A DNA stretch of 64,000 nt from Mytilinidion resinicola. Its lineage: Eukaryota > Ascomycota > Dothideomycetes > Mytilinidiales > Mytilinidiaceae. Positions 10,709-21,646 of this stretch are shown here, piece after piece. Position 1 is the first letter of the stretch; each line of letters begins with the position of its first letter. The notes beneath the pieces were generated by a model. It was given only the letters and a program-made list of their open reading frames with translations, was not told where the DNA came from and ran no database searches. The stretch is from positions 1,971,764-2,035,763 of the forward strand of contig NW_022985442.1 in the NCBI RefSeq assembly GCF_010093595.1, written 5' to 3'. Both the position numbers and the translations under genes were made by a program.

Positions 10709-11156
10709 TCTCGCGGGTCTCGGGTGTTTAGATTTGCGACTGCTTGAGGACTTGGAACAATGTGAAAAGTTGATCAGAGGCTTGAAGCTACTAGTATATG
10801 TGTGAATGGGGTACCCGGACTCGATTCGGACTTCTTGAGGATGTACATGCGGCTCCACTGACTGTCCCAGAGTAACGCTCGGGATGTGGGGCTTCGGGGC
10901 CGGCAAGGCGAGCTCTACGAATCCGGGGAGAAGCCCCTTCGGCAGATGACTTCTAGCACTGGCATATGGTATTGTTTTGCAAACCTGGATTGGTACACTA
11001 CTTCTGCCCGGTCAAACTTCGCTGGCCTTAGCTCGTGGAAGGCCCGGTGGGAGGGTCGTCGCATTCTATACGAAAGTCATGGGTGATTCAAAGAGATTTG
11101 CTCAAAATGGGAACCTCCATTTCAATGCCGCGTGCCAATACTTCGTATTTGAAAGA
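10709..11156. other. Intergenic region between FAD monooxygenase and HDH-like gene
   Basis: About 450 bp holding the promoter of the FAD monooxygenase and the 3' end region of the histidinol-dehydrogenase-like gene. No motif is claimed. Confidence 0.4.
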
Positions 11157-12672
11157 CTACAGCCGTGCTTTCGTGCCATTTCCTAGCTCCTGATAATCTT
11201 GAATCCAGGCCACCTTGTCGCTAAGATATTTCTGCGCCCGCAAGTCTCCTGAACGCGCGTGGCCTTCAAAGTTCTCTGCTCGAGCAGCACGACCGCATAG
11301 TCTACCAAGCTCCCCGCTTGCTTCGCTGCTCTTGACCTCTTGATAAGTCACTGTTCGCAGGAACTTGCCAACCCAGAGTCCACCCGTGTACCTCGCTGCC
11401 TTCCTCGTGGGAAGGACGTGATTTGTCCCAATGACCTGCAACTTGTGTGTTAGATTTCATGCGTAGGCAGTACGTTCAAAACAGCAGAGCTGCGGCAACG
11501 TACCTTGTCTCCATAGGAAACACATGTTTTCTCTCCCAGAAATAGCGCTCCATAGGCGGACATGTTTTCTAATGCATCTCGAGGCCGCTTTGTAAACACC
11601 TGTACGTGCTCACTGGCGTACTCATCCGCCAACTTCCAAGCTTCGGCCAGGCTGTCAACCACTATGACTTCACCAAACGCATCCCAAGAGACTCCAGCAA
11701 TAGAACCAGTGGAAAGGTTCTTCAAAAGCTCGTCAATGATCTCGATTGATTTCTGCCCTACCACCTCGGACGTCGTGATGATAACCGCTGGAGAGTCCGG
11801 ACCATGCTCTGCCTGTGAAAGTATGTCCGTGGCGATGGTGAATGGATCCGCGGTTTCGTCCGCCACCAGGAGGATCTCTGTAGGCCCAGCAAACAAATCA
11901 ATTCCGATCTCGCCAAAAAGCTGTCTTTTGCCCTCGGCCACGAAAGCGTTGCCGGGACCTGCGATGAAATCAACTTTGCGGATTGTTTGGGTGCCAACTG
12001 CCATAGCTACTACAGCTTGGACGCCCCCTAGAATGAAGATTTCGTCGGCGCCTGCTAGATGCATTGCGGCCACGGTTGCGTTGGGGATCTTGCCAGCGAT
12101 AGGCGGCGTGCATCCTACAACATGTCGAACACCAGCAACCTTTGCGGTGAGAATGGTCATGTGGGCCGAAGCAAGTAGTGGGTACCGTCCGCCCGGGATG
12201 TAGCTACGCAAACACATCAGTCCAGCCGTTGAGGCCATGTGGTGTGGCATACTCACGCGCCAACGCAGTCGATTGGAACATTTTTCTGGCCAAGGAAGAC
12301 GCCCTTTGATGGTGTTAGTGTCGAAGGAGAGCCTAAATAGCCGAATGGATTGCTCACGGGGCGAATTTCCAGCTCGAAGTCTCTGATCGAATTTCGTTGT
12401 GCAGCTGCAAAGGCTTTGACGTTTGCCTGCACTTGCTTAATATCGTCTATCGTCTGATTCGGGCACGCGGCTATCGCAGCCAAAATCTCTTCCTGGGTGA
12501 GCTTGAAAGATTGAGGTGCCCATTTATCATATTTGTCAGAGTATTTGCGAACGGCGTCATCTCCAGTCAACCGGATTTCGTCGATTACACCCTTGACAAT
12601 GGCGCTGACGTCGACTCTGGGTGTATTCGCCGTCTCGGTTGTTGAACCGCTCTTGAGGAATTTGTGGCCCAT
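11157..12672 (-). CDS. Histidinol-dehydrogenase-like enzyme, stand-alone
   Basis: 464 residues from exons 12257-12672, 11504-12203 and 11157-11435. Family motifs are complete: YIPGGRYPL, AGPGNAFVAEGKR, LFAGPTEILLVAD, LSQAEHGPDS (zinc-ligand region), GTNHVLPT (catalytic His) and ENFEGHARSGD. Canonical members oxidise L-histidinol to histidine in two NAD+-dependent steps. In ascomycetes that activity normally sits in the trifunctional HIS4-type protein, whereas this one stands alone beside oxygenases. A role in four-electron oxidation of another alcohol to its acid is therefore plausible (inference), as in bacterial HDH homologues that act on sulfonated or other small alcohols. It appears intact, and no other gene overlaps it. 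Confidence 0.88.
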
Positions 12673-13153
12673 TGGGTTTAATCGATAGTGGGGAAGTTGC
12701 TAGGGATCTTTGTTGTTGAGTTTGGCAGAGTGCACGCAGTTCGACGTGATACTAGTTGCATTGGGGCACCCCTACTCTCGTACTAATAGCCTACGACGTC
12801 CCAAAATAGGTGAGCGGAATACCGGCTCCACCTTGATTGTCAATCCTACATCCGAGTATGTAGGAGACTTGCTCATGCGTGGAGTAGGGTAAAAGGTGAA
12901 TCCGAAATTTGTTGTCGCCCACAGGAACAACGGAAAATGGAGTATTCCTTATCCATGAACGGAACCCTCCAGTGTGGAAATGGCTAATTCAATGCCACTA
13001 GTCTTCACGGGAAAATTGAAATCATCCATAGTACTTTGCATGTTTGATAGTTCCCATACATGGGTCTGCTTTGCCAAATCATTCAATGTTACTGTGACGA
13101 AAGAAGATCAAAAGCCAGAGACGCCCGCTGTATCCCTGCAGGATTGCCTCCCA
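12673..13153. other. Intergenic region, no gene seen
   Basis: About 480 bp upstream of the HDH-like gene and downstream of the cupin gene, both on the minus strand. It presumably contains the HDH-like promoter. A plus-strand 99-codon ORF overlapping the cupin 3' end is a shadow. Confidence 0.4.
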
Positions 13154-13702
13154 TCATTTCGACGGCTTTACATCATCCATTCCGCTACCGTAGTCTTCTC
13201 CCAGTTGCACGCCACTGAATTCCAAAGGCTGAGCTTCCTGCAAAACGTAAAGCATTCGTGCCCAAGCAGTTGAGCTCGGATTCCTCCATGCGTGATTTGT
13301 CCCCCTCTGAATCGATATGTCTCCACGTTTCAGCAGTCGCACTTCGCCCGAATCGAGTACCAGCTCGACCTCTCCCTCGAGGACCACTCCGTAGTCCAGA
13401 CTGATTGTTCGATGCATCGGCGACAACGACCCTGGCTCTAAGTCGACAACTCGTATGACTGTGCCACCTGGGATCGTGATTCCAGGCAGGTTGTTCGTAT
13501 AGTGCTGGTAGACCTCCAGGTCCTTGTTCTTGCTGAGATTGACCGGAAATTCATTCGTGGCGTAGCCCAGGCTGAACCGAGCCCCATTCGCAAGCTGCTG
13601 CCATTGGAGAGTAGTCGGCACGGCTTTTGAGAACGTGGTTACGCCTCGCTCGTCGTGGTCAGTGATGTAGCGACTGAGCGGCCGGAGTCCGTTATCATCC
13701 AT
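13154..13702 (-). CDS. Single-domain cupin protein
   Basis: A 182-residue protein from one exon. The C-terminal half is a cupin barrel: PGSLSPMHRTISLDYGVVLEGEVEL corresponds to cupin motif 1 (with His and Glu-type ligand positions), and RRGTNHAWRNPS-like residues to motif 2 (RGTNHAWRN). Small fungal cupins of this type are often annotated as dioxygenase- or isomerase-like, but their substrates are mostly unknown. The start MDDNGLRP at 13702 was chosen; the frame also extends to 13810. It lies among oxygenases and dehydrogenases in the putative catabolic cluster. Intact. Confidence 0.82.
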   Translation of the reverse strand: MDDNGLRPLSRYITDHDERGVTTFSKAVPTTLQWQQLANGARFSLGYATNEFPVNLSKNKDLEVYQHYTNNLPGITIPGGTVIRVVDLEPGSLSPMHRTISLDYGVVLEGEVELVLDSGEVRLLKRGDISIQRGTNHAWRNPSSTAWARMLYVLQEAQPLEFSGVQLGEDYGSGMDDVKPSK

Positions 13703-14026
13703 ATTGAGTGTGCTGATTGAGTGAGAGTGGAAGAGTGGCGGAAAAAAAAGTTGATCAAAGACCCATGACGGGCTGCCAGCCCATTCATGAATGGCAGTCT
13801 GGTGACCCAAGTGTCAGGAACACGACTCGGCCGATGGAGGTCAGAGCTAGGCGAGGGAAGTCAGTCACGATATCGGGAACTCAACATGTCGGGAGGGGAG
13901 GGGGAGTGGGGCCGAAGACCCCCCCCCCAATTAGGAGAAACGAAGAAGCATTCCATGTCGATGGAATGGCACAGTCACGCGATTTTCTTGGAGCTAGATT
14001 CTCTTGCCCTCTGTCATTAAACGATC
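13703..14026. promoter_or_regulatory. Divergent promoter region of cupin and SDR
   Basis: 324 bp between two head-to-head genes, so both promoters must lie here. A run of nine C at about 13920-13929 and a G-rich stretch just before it form a strongly asymmetric tract. No specific binding site is asserted. Confidence 0.45.
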
Positions 14027-14980
14027 ATGGACACATCTAAAGTCGCTCTCATTACGGCTGGTTCGAAGGGGCTTGGGGCAGCTATTGCTCGGGTTCTGGC
14101 TACCGAAGCTTACATGCGAGTCGTGATCAACTACCACTCAGATTCTTCTAGTGCAGATGAACTTGTTCAGGAACTGAAACACTTGGCTCTAACAAACACA
14201 CGGCACGATGGGAGCCTGTCCGACGGAGAACGTTTCATAGCGATAAAAGCGGACATGGCATTTCCCGACCAGATCAGACGACTTGTCGAAGAATGCATCG
14301 CTAAGATGGGACGATTGGATGCTGTGGTCTCGAATGCAGGATGGACACGCATGACGAACTTCATGGATCTACAGGATGCAGATCGTGAAGCTGATTGGGA
14401 TCAATGCTTCAACATGAATGTCAAGAGTCACTTTTTCCTATTCAGGGCTTGTCACAGACACTTGAAGAGTAGCGAAGGTGCATTCATTGCGACAGCAAGT
14501 GTTGCTGGCGTCAAACCAAGCGGCAGTTCACTGGTGAGTCTGTCTAGACGACAAATCATCCCTATCGTGCTGACCGTAATCCAGCCGTATGCTGTTACTA
14601 AAGCTGCTCTCGTTCATTTGACAAAGTCCCTTGCAGTCATCGCTGCTCCTCAGATACGTGTCAACTGCGTCTCCCCAGGCGTCTTACTCACGGTGAGTTC
14701 TTGCCGATGTTGTACGTGTGTCAATGGCTGAAAAGAACAGGACTGGGGCCGTCAGTTCTCAGAGGAACGGCTCCAGACGGTGAAAACGACGAATGCTCTC
14801 AAGCGACTTGCAACAACTGAGGTGAGCAATTCGTCCCAAATTGTGTCGTACCATTCTACGAGATTGTCCGCGCTTACGTATGTTCGCCCCAAGGATGTCG
14901 CGCAGCAAGTAAAAGTCCTTGTACTTTCTCAGTCCGTAACTGGGGTAAATACGATTGTTGATGCTGGCTTTTCTCTATGA
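14027..14980 (+). CDS. Short-chain dehydrogenase/reductase
   Basis: 260 residues from four exons (14027-14533, 14585-14692, 14741-14821, 14894-14980), all introns GT-AG and in phase. The cofactor motif ITAGSKGLGAAIA (TGxxxGxG type, with an unusual A in place of the first G), the NAG motif (SNAGWTR), the catalytic region TASVAG...YAVTKAALVHLTKSLA (Ser, Tyr-x-x-x-Lys) and the C-terminal VTGVNTIVDAGFSL are all present, so it should be an active NAD(P)(H) oxidoreductase of the classical FabG-like group. It is divergent from the cupin gene and two genes away from the dioxygenase, and may process a ring-cleavage or hydroxylation product (inference). Intact. Confidence 0.88.
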
Positions 14981-15401
14981 GTGAGATCATCCATGATTCC
15001 ATACATTAGACGGCGAAGAGGAAGTGAGAAATTGTACATCCTATCCAGGCTAGAAGAATAGAAAGCTACATATGTAATTCTCCAGTACCAGAGTGCTTCA
15101 CACTTCCAAGCACCAAGCAAGTAGTGCAGCTGCCAAGCTTCGGGAAATGCTGGCTGCTCAGTGGTCTTTTTCGGCTGGGGCCTCGGCGATAAAGGTGAGT
15201 GTATTACTCGGTGTCTGTTTTAACAAGATTTCGAGAATATTTTAGCAAGAAAAAAGGGGTCACATATTACTACACGCGCAGTACAATTGCTATCATCTGG
15301 CACCCCGGAAATGCTCAAGGCGCCTCGTGATATGGACCATGTTTGAGACGCAAACGGTTACTCAAATTTGGCCTAAATCAAAATGAAAGACAGCTCTAGC
15401 C
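14981..15401. other. Convergent 3' intergenic region
   Basis: 421 bp between the 3' ends of the SDR and the dioxygenase. It should contain both polyadenylation regions. No repeat or gene was recognised. Confidence 0.4.
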
Positions 15402-16372
15402 TCAAATGCTGGCAATTGGCACGCTCTGCCAGCGGCCGATGGTGAACTGCGAATTGCTCATGTTGGTGAGTTCCCAGGTCTCGGCCTTCAGTTCGCCATA
15501 TGTTCCCAAATCATCCTCGCTACCTGCTGCGCCCGCAACAAACATTGCAGCCATGAAGTGATCGTCAGTGGCGTGGGCGTCTCTAAACCTGGGATGCTTC
15601 ATCAACCTGGTGACAGCTCGCCGAAGGAAGGGCCCGCTGTTGTTCGAAATGGCGTCTTCCACGGCCTGGCGAAACTCCAGTGCCCAATCCGCTGGTGGCT
15701 TTTCCTGTGCAAAGTTGTCCGAGTACTGCAGCATTGGCCGCCATTCATTGCGATACAAGTTGTGGACCGCACCGCCAGAACCAATGAGAAGGTAGCCTTG
15801 TTCTCGCAAAGGGCGCAGCGCCGCTCCCACCTTCATGTGAAAGTGTGGATCAAAGCGGGAGTTGAGCGAGATGACGGTGGTGGGAGGGCATTTTGCGGGG
15901 AACATGCGGATCAGAATGAGGTACGTATCGTGGATCCAGTCAAAGGTGTCGTTGCCAGTAACGTTGAAGCCGGTGGATGCCAGCATGCTGATACAGCGTT
16001 TTGCGCCGTGCAGATCGGGTACCAACTCATAGTCGACGTACTTTGACGGGTGGACGTAGGCCACGGGGGACTTGGCAGGCCTGGGGTTCGTCGAGACCTC
16101 GATCTTGTCTTTGCCACGACTGTCCCAGTGTGCGCCCTGGGGAGTGTTAAGTAGCTGTGCTAACGTGCGGGCGATGGCTTCCTACCATCATGACCACGCC
16201 CTTGATGCCGTGCGCCAACGCCTCGTCGCCGCATTGCTTCCAGTAGTCGGCCGACTCGGACGCTTCGCCCAGCATCATGGTCGAGCCATGGGAGAACAAG
16301 TGCACTGGAGTCGGAGCTGTGCACGCTGATTAGACGGAGCGACGAGGCCGGAGGGAGACGTAGAATACCCAT
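15402..16372 (-). CDS. Extradiol ring-cleavage dioxygenase, LigB/DODA type
   Basis: 289 residues from exons 16369-16372 (only ATGG), 16186-16316 and 15402-16136. Skipping the 52-nt first intron (GTATTC...CTAAT...GCACAG) gives the family N-terminus MAPTPVHLFSHGS; without it there is no start codon before the conserved HGS motif. Conserved metal and active-site regions are seen: SHGSTMML, MMGAHWD, FDPHFHMKVG, GSGGAVHNL and HATDDHFMA. The enzyme class opens catechol-type rings with O2 next to the two hydroxyls, using a single divalent metal; relatives include DOPA 4,5-dioxygenase. It shares a 289-bp promoter with the regulator at 16662, which suggests direct control. Intact. Confidence 0.9.
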
Positions 16373-16661
16373 TGTTTCCGCACAGATGCGCTCTCTTCGC
16401 TGGGCGGACGGCTCAGCAGCAGGGCGGGCGCTGTCCTTTGATTCCGCCTGCGCAGGCCATGCACTGGCCCTGTGGCCCTGCAAGCCGACGACTCGAGCAT
16501 GCCCACCGTGCCCACCTCGGAGCCGTGAGCATCTCCCGAGCAGCGTGCGCCCCGCAGCAGCAAAGGTATTCTAAGGCGCCACGCCCCGCCCACTTTCCCC
16601 ACACCACGCTGCTCTCCTCCACTTCCACCTCCACCTTCCCCAGACACATTCCATTCCCACC
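16373..16661. promoter_or_regulatory. Bidirectional promoter: dioxygenase / regulator
   Basis: 289 bp between the start codons of the dioxygenase (minus) and the transcription factor (plus). The TF side is pyrimidine-rich with repeated CCAC/CCACC just before the ATG. As head-to-head neighbours the two genes are candidates for co-regulation or autoregulation (inference). Confidence 0.5.
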
Positions 16662-19481
16662 ATGGCCACCGTGGCCACCGTGGCCGATGCTCTGCCAACA
16701 CCACAGCCAACGTCTGCCACTCCCGAGCTGGCACCCGCACTGCCCCAGAATCGTGCGCGCCCCGCCCGTGGCGCGTTCCAGTGCGGCACCTGCTCGCAGT
16801 CCTACACCCGGCTGGACCACCTGGCCCGCCATGTCCGCTCACGTCCGTATCCCCCCCTGGCGCTGCGTCCGTCATGGCCATGCTGGCGGCTGGCGGCTGA
16901 CGGCTCCGCGCAGACACGCAGGAGAAGCCCTACGCCTGCCATTCGTGCGAGAAGCGTTTCAGTCGAGTGTAAAGAGCCAGTCCGCACCCGGTCTGGCCGT
17001 CGCCATGCTGACTAGCTTCCACCCAGCGACCTGCTCCGGCGCCATGCTGCATTGCACAGCGAAGGCACAGCAGCCGAGCCCACCAAACGTCGTCGAATTG
17101 GCACCAGCGCGGCAGGTGCAGTGCGTGTGTCCCAGGCGTGTGCAGCTTGCGCAGATAACCATCTGAAATGCGAAGACCAGAAACCGTGCAGGCGATGTCG
17201 GAACAAAAACATCGCTTGTCACGTGCCTGAGAAGGCGTCGGCGACAGACACCATCGAAGCGAGAGAAGAAGAATGCGAGGAGCTGGCGTTGGATCCCGCG
17301 CTACCCGTCCTACACCACCCGTCGGAGAGCATGCCCTTCAACAACCACCATTTCGCTGCCCATTCATCACCTGCGCCTTTCCATCGCTCCTTGACCGCGG
17401 CTCAACAGCCTGAAATGCTGATGCATTCCTCGGAAAGAACCATGATGAGTCCGACGGTCGATGGCTTGCCTGATGCCATGAACATGCCCTTCACGGATTC
17501 CATGGATTTGCTTCCTACCACATTCATGCCCACACTGCCGAGCGGGACAAGGACGCCCCGAGGAGTATTCGACTTCGGCCTCGAGACAAATCTCGAATTT
17601 AGCGACAGTGATCTTGGCTTCCTCAACTCTTACAACACTCGCGTCCCTTTTGAATTCGAAAACCAATGCGAAGCAGTAAACCTGCCACGTTCCCACACAG
17701 TCAACGACGACGTCGTTGGTGGAACCGCTCCGAATACTGCGAGCCCTTTACAGACATCAATCTGGCGCTTTGTCCCCAACTCTCGCGACCATGCCGCAGC
17801 AGAACAGCCACATCTATCTCTTCCGGCCGCTGAAAGTTGCCGAGATAGTCCTGCGAGTCGCGTTGGACTTGGTCGGCGGGCTACGACAGAAAAACTCGAC
17901 ATGCTGTCACGCGACAGGATTCTAGGTATCGTGCTCAGCCAGGTCAAGCCGCACATCTCTCGGGCCTTGTCTTCTTTCCCCTCTGTAGACCTGCTTGACA
18001 GTCTGCTACAGTACTTCCTAACCGCCCCATTCTCCGGTGCCAGCTCCTGGTTCCATGCTGCCAGCTTCTGCCCAAGAAAGTCGCGACCGGAGCTTTTGGC
18101 TGCAATGGCTGCCGCTGGCGCTGTCTTAACACCGGACATGTCGCTACGGAAGCTCGGCTTCGCCATTCAGGAAATCGTCCGGAACTACTTGCCCACAGTA
18201 TGGGAGAACAACAATGCCGAAATCCGCGATCTTGAGCTTGCGCAAGCCTTCATGCTGCAATTGGAAATCGGCCTCTGGAGTGGTAATAGTCGCAAGATTG
18301 AAATTGCCGAAAGTTTCCAACAGCCACTGCTGACGATGCTTCGTCGCGGAGGCAAGTTCAGGCGGTCCAGCTATCCGGCCATTCTGTTGCAACCCGAGGA
18401 CAATAACCACACGCTGAGCGAGAAGTGGCATACGTGGATCAAGCAAGAGTCCTTCAAAAGACTGGTTTTCCATCTCCTCCAGCATGACGCACAGTCCTCC
18501 GTCGCGCTTCTGGTAAGCCCGCTGATATCTTATGCTGAAGTCGGTCTTCCGTTACCAGAATCACAATCTCTCTGGACAGCGACCAGCGCAGAGGACTGGA
18601 AGGCGCTGTACTTGACCAACGCCGATAATGCTTCGATTCGCATACCAGCACTGACGGACTGCATCAATGATCTGGAACTGCTGGAGTCGAGTAGCCATCT
18701 CACTGACGTGCCATTGTCGTGTCGTGCATTCCTGCACGCCTTGTGGGGAATGGTCTGGGAATACCGCCAATTGGCTCTGCTGTTTCGTGGGCAGCCGCAT
18801 TTCTGGGATGGTGGGCTTGTAATGATGTCCCGATACCAAGAACTAATCAAGATACTCGACCACTTCCGCCTTGGCTATGCGCAAGGCTGCAACCTACTTT
18901 TGGAACTAATTCTCATGCATATGCACCTATCACTGGATGATGTGCAGCTCTTCGCAGGATTGGAGGGTCCAGACGAGGCCCGCCGCGTGTACCAATCAAT
19001 GGGAGAATGGACGCGAAGCAAAGCCTCGCGTCAGGCCGTGTGGCACGCAGGCCAGGTCGTGCGAGCTGCTAAGTCTCTGCAGCCTCAGCATCTGCGAGAC
19101 ATCAACGCCATTGCCGTATATCACGCAAGCCTAGCGTTTTGGGCATATGCCCTAGCTTCCAGGATAGTGGGCTCAGAGAAGGCTTCTGTGGCCGGACAGA
19201 GTACGTCGTCAAATCCTCGCGCTGCGGAAATGCGGATGGTCTGGCTAGATGATGCGGAGACGGTGGACACCCAAAAATTCGTTGCCTTGAAACGAGGCTC
19301 GCCTGCGTTGCGCGATGTCCGGCCAGGCACCCAAGCGGCGCCACTTGAGGCCCCAAGCGCTGTTATTGAGGTTTTGATTGAGACCATGCGCCAAAATCAC
19401 ATTGAGCTGGACCGCCCAAAACCACCGCTTGTAGAGAACCTTATCCAGCTTATGGAGGCATTGAGGGATACGGCGAAATGA
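16662..19481 (+). CDS. Transcription factor with two C2H2 fingers and a Zn2Cys6 cluster
   Basis: 896 residues from exons 16662-16842, 16914-16968 and 17027-19481. The first intron has donor GTCCGT, the second is a normal GTAAAG...CCCAG. Finger 1 is CGTCSQSYTRLDHLARHVRSH and the neighbouring finger 2 has the same C-x2-C-x12-H-x3-H spacing (about residues 39-61 and 67-90). The Zn2Cys6 motif C-x2-C-x6-C-x5-C-x2-C-x6-C follows at about residues 113-140, preceded by a basic KRRR patch. The long C-terminus contains segments such as LELILMHMHLSLDDVQLFAG that fit the fungal-specific TF domain. It is most likely the local regulator of the catabolic block. Intact. Confidence 0.9.
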
Positions 19482-19599
19482 CAGGTCTCATGTGTATCTA
19501 GACACCTGAATTCTGCCTCTCGAGAAATAATACAGTTGGAATCTACAGATGCATTGCTCTCTAAGACATGAGAAAAGGGCAGACTTCAAAGAGTCCATT

Positions 19600-21373
19600 T
19601 CATGACCTTCTGCTCATTGCAAAGCGAACCGCATAATATCCCAACGCGCCCAGTCCCACCAGCGCCGGCATGGCGATGAGTCCAATCCCAATAAATATGC
19701 CCTGCTCAAAAAAGCCAACCTGACCTTCTTTCATACGCTTGGTACTGGGCAGAAGCTTTTCTGACATTTTTTGAAGTACTTTCTCTGAGGCACTACCACT
19801 AGGATCGTGCAGCATTTGCCGCACAAGCTGCGACTGGACTGAAGGAGTAACAAACTGAGAGCGTTGAACAGTGAAGAGAGCTGTCGGGTAGCGTATAGAT
19901 CGCTCTACGGGCGAGCTGAGCGGTGCAGCGGGTCCAACTACAAAGGTGGTCAGAACATGTGGTAAAGTTATTGTGGTGGACGACATGGGAATAGAGCCAG
20001 ACTCACGTAACATCTCCAGGGGTACTTGATTAACAAATGACACGTGAGAGCCAATGAACTGGCTCAAATATTTGCTTGCTTTCAAATCGGCAAATACATA
20101 TGAAGCCAGCAGTTCTCCGTTGCTTCAGAAGTTAGCGGCCATCGCGCTAATATCAACCGATTAGACTGGCTGACGACTTACTGGTTGGAAAGATCAATTG
20201 CATCATCCAAAGATTTTACACTGTGTATTAAGAGACTGCGGCTTGATATTTTCCTGCTCAACATCTTGGAGTCCCTGCGAGGGTCGTTAGCGTGCGAGGA
20301 CGCTTGTCTTGTGGCCGCCTTACATGACTGCATGACTGGATGGTCGGGAAACCTACCTGCTATTCACCTCAATCACCGCGCAGTCTGCTATTGAAGTCAC
20401 CACTTGTATCTCGTTGGAAATCTTCAGCTCTTTCATTATGCTGTCCGCCTCGCTTGGACGCGTCGACGCTGGAGACTTTGATAATTCGAATTCAGTGGCA
20501 AATTTGATTGTCTCTTTCATGATGACGTTTAGGAAAGGCTTCTTGCAGAACTCATTGACCAGAACTATATCCGGGGCATAGGGCGATCGACCGCCAAAGC
20601 CAAACCTCGCCATGACAAGCGCCTTTGCGGCTTCCGAGAAATTGGCAGTGCGATCAACAACGGCGACGACCCGCGCTTGTGAAGGTGAGATCAGTCTCAT
20701 GGCAGTTGTTGGCTCCTCGGATCCTCTCTGGAGAACCTTTACATGATGTAAACCTAGCTCATCATCTGTGGCGCGACTCGAAACGATTTCGAAGATATCG
20801 GAATCCAAAGTGCTTTTCAGAATTTTTTGAAGCAACGAAGGCACTTCACGAACAGTCTTTTCCAGCTGTAAGACACTGGTGCTTAGTAAAAGTGCCTGTC
20901 TGGTCTGGAAACTTGAGGTTCTTCGGGCACCTTACCTCGATCACCACACAATTACCAGCTGCGAGTGCAGCAGAAAGCGGTACAACGATTGAGTAGAACA
21001 ATGAATGCGTTGTTGGAACGATATACACGATTCCTACTCCTTCTCTCAGTGACGGCGCATCCTCTCCACGCGCAACCGCGTACTCTTCGTGAAGGGCCTT
21101 CGTCGCGTCTAGTGATGCGTAGTATTCTCTCAAGCACATGAGCACTAGTATGTGCTCGACCCGCGCCTCGGGGATGCTGTTGCCACCATCCCTATGGATT
21201 GCCTGCATGACTGACTCGGTGTTGTCGATGAGGGCATCGTGCAGCTTTTCCAATTGGGTTTGGCGATAGATCACATTTTGGCATCGTCCGTCAATGGCGG
21301 CCTCACGGATCCGCTGTAACGACACTGGCATGTTAGGCTTTTGGCGAAGGTGGCAGAGTTGCGCAATCAACAA
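19600..21373 (-). CDS. Aldehyde-dehydrogenase homologue lacking the catalytic Cys, C-terminal membrane anchor
   Basis: 520 residues from exons 20936-21373, 20357-20865, 20182-20274 and 19600-20122. The N-terminal half follows the ALDH fold (RYRQTQL-like region, VPLSAALAAGNCVVIE). Where class 3 ALDHs have GQTCVAPDY, this protein has GGRSPYAPD, so the nucleophilic Cys is Pro; the ELGGK loop with the catalytic Glu is also not recognisable. The C-terminus has a hydrophobic segment (GIFIGIGLIAMPALVGLGALGYY-like, about 25 residues) followed by RFAMSRRS, consistent with a tail anchor as in fatty aldehyde dehydrogenases. It is probably a pseudoenzyme. Met 21331 is an alternative start. The reading frame is intact, so this is not simple decay. 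Confidence 0.82.
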
Positions 21374-21646
21374 AGTGCAACCAAGTCCAATCTAAGGGCT
21401 GTTGAATTCTGCTACAAGCCCCTCGTGATATTCTCTAATTGAGTAGGGTCTTGCGTTTCGGCTGGCGCTCCCCACCTGCTTCCCGCTCACTCCACATATC
21501 TCCACTTCCCGAACAGCCAAGAACACGAGCTTCGATTTGTTCCAAGCAACTGGAACTAACCTACACGGTTTTGTCTCCCGTCATGAATCTTCGTTAAACA
21601 CCACAAATGTTCGCTGGCAGGTGATCCACCTCCAGTCCATTTCAGC

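Noticed and set aside
11562..12203. Long plus-strand ORF of 213 codons
   Set aside because: It is the exact antisense of exon 2 of the HDH-like gene; the codon pattern and all motifs belong to the minus strand.
16330..16917. Minus-strand 195-codon ORF between dioxygenase and regulator
   Set aside because: Overlaps the regulator's first exon in antisense and is GC-rich shadow sequence without motifs.
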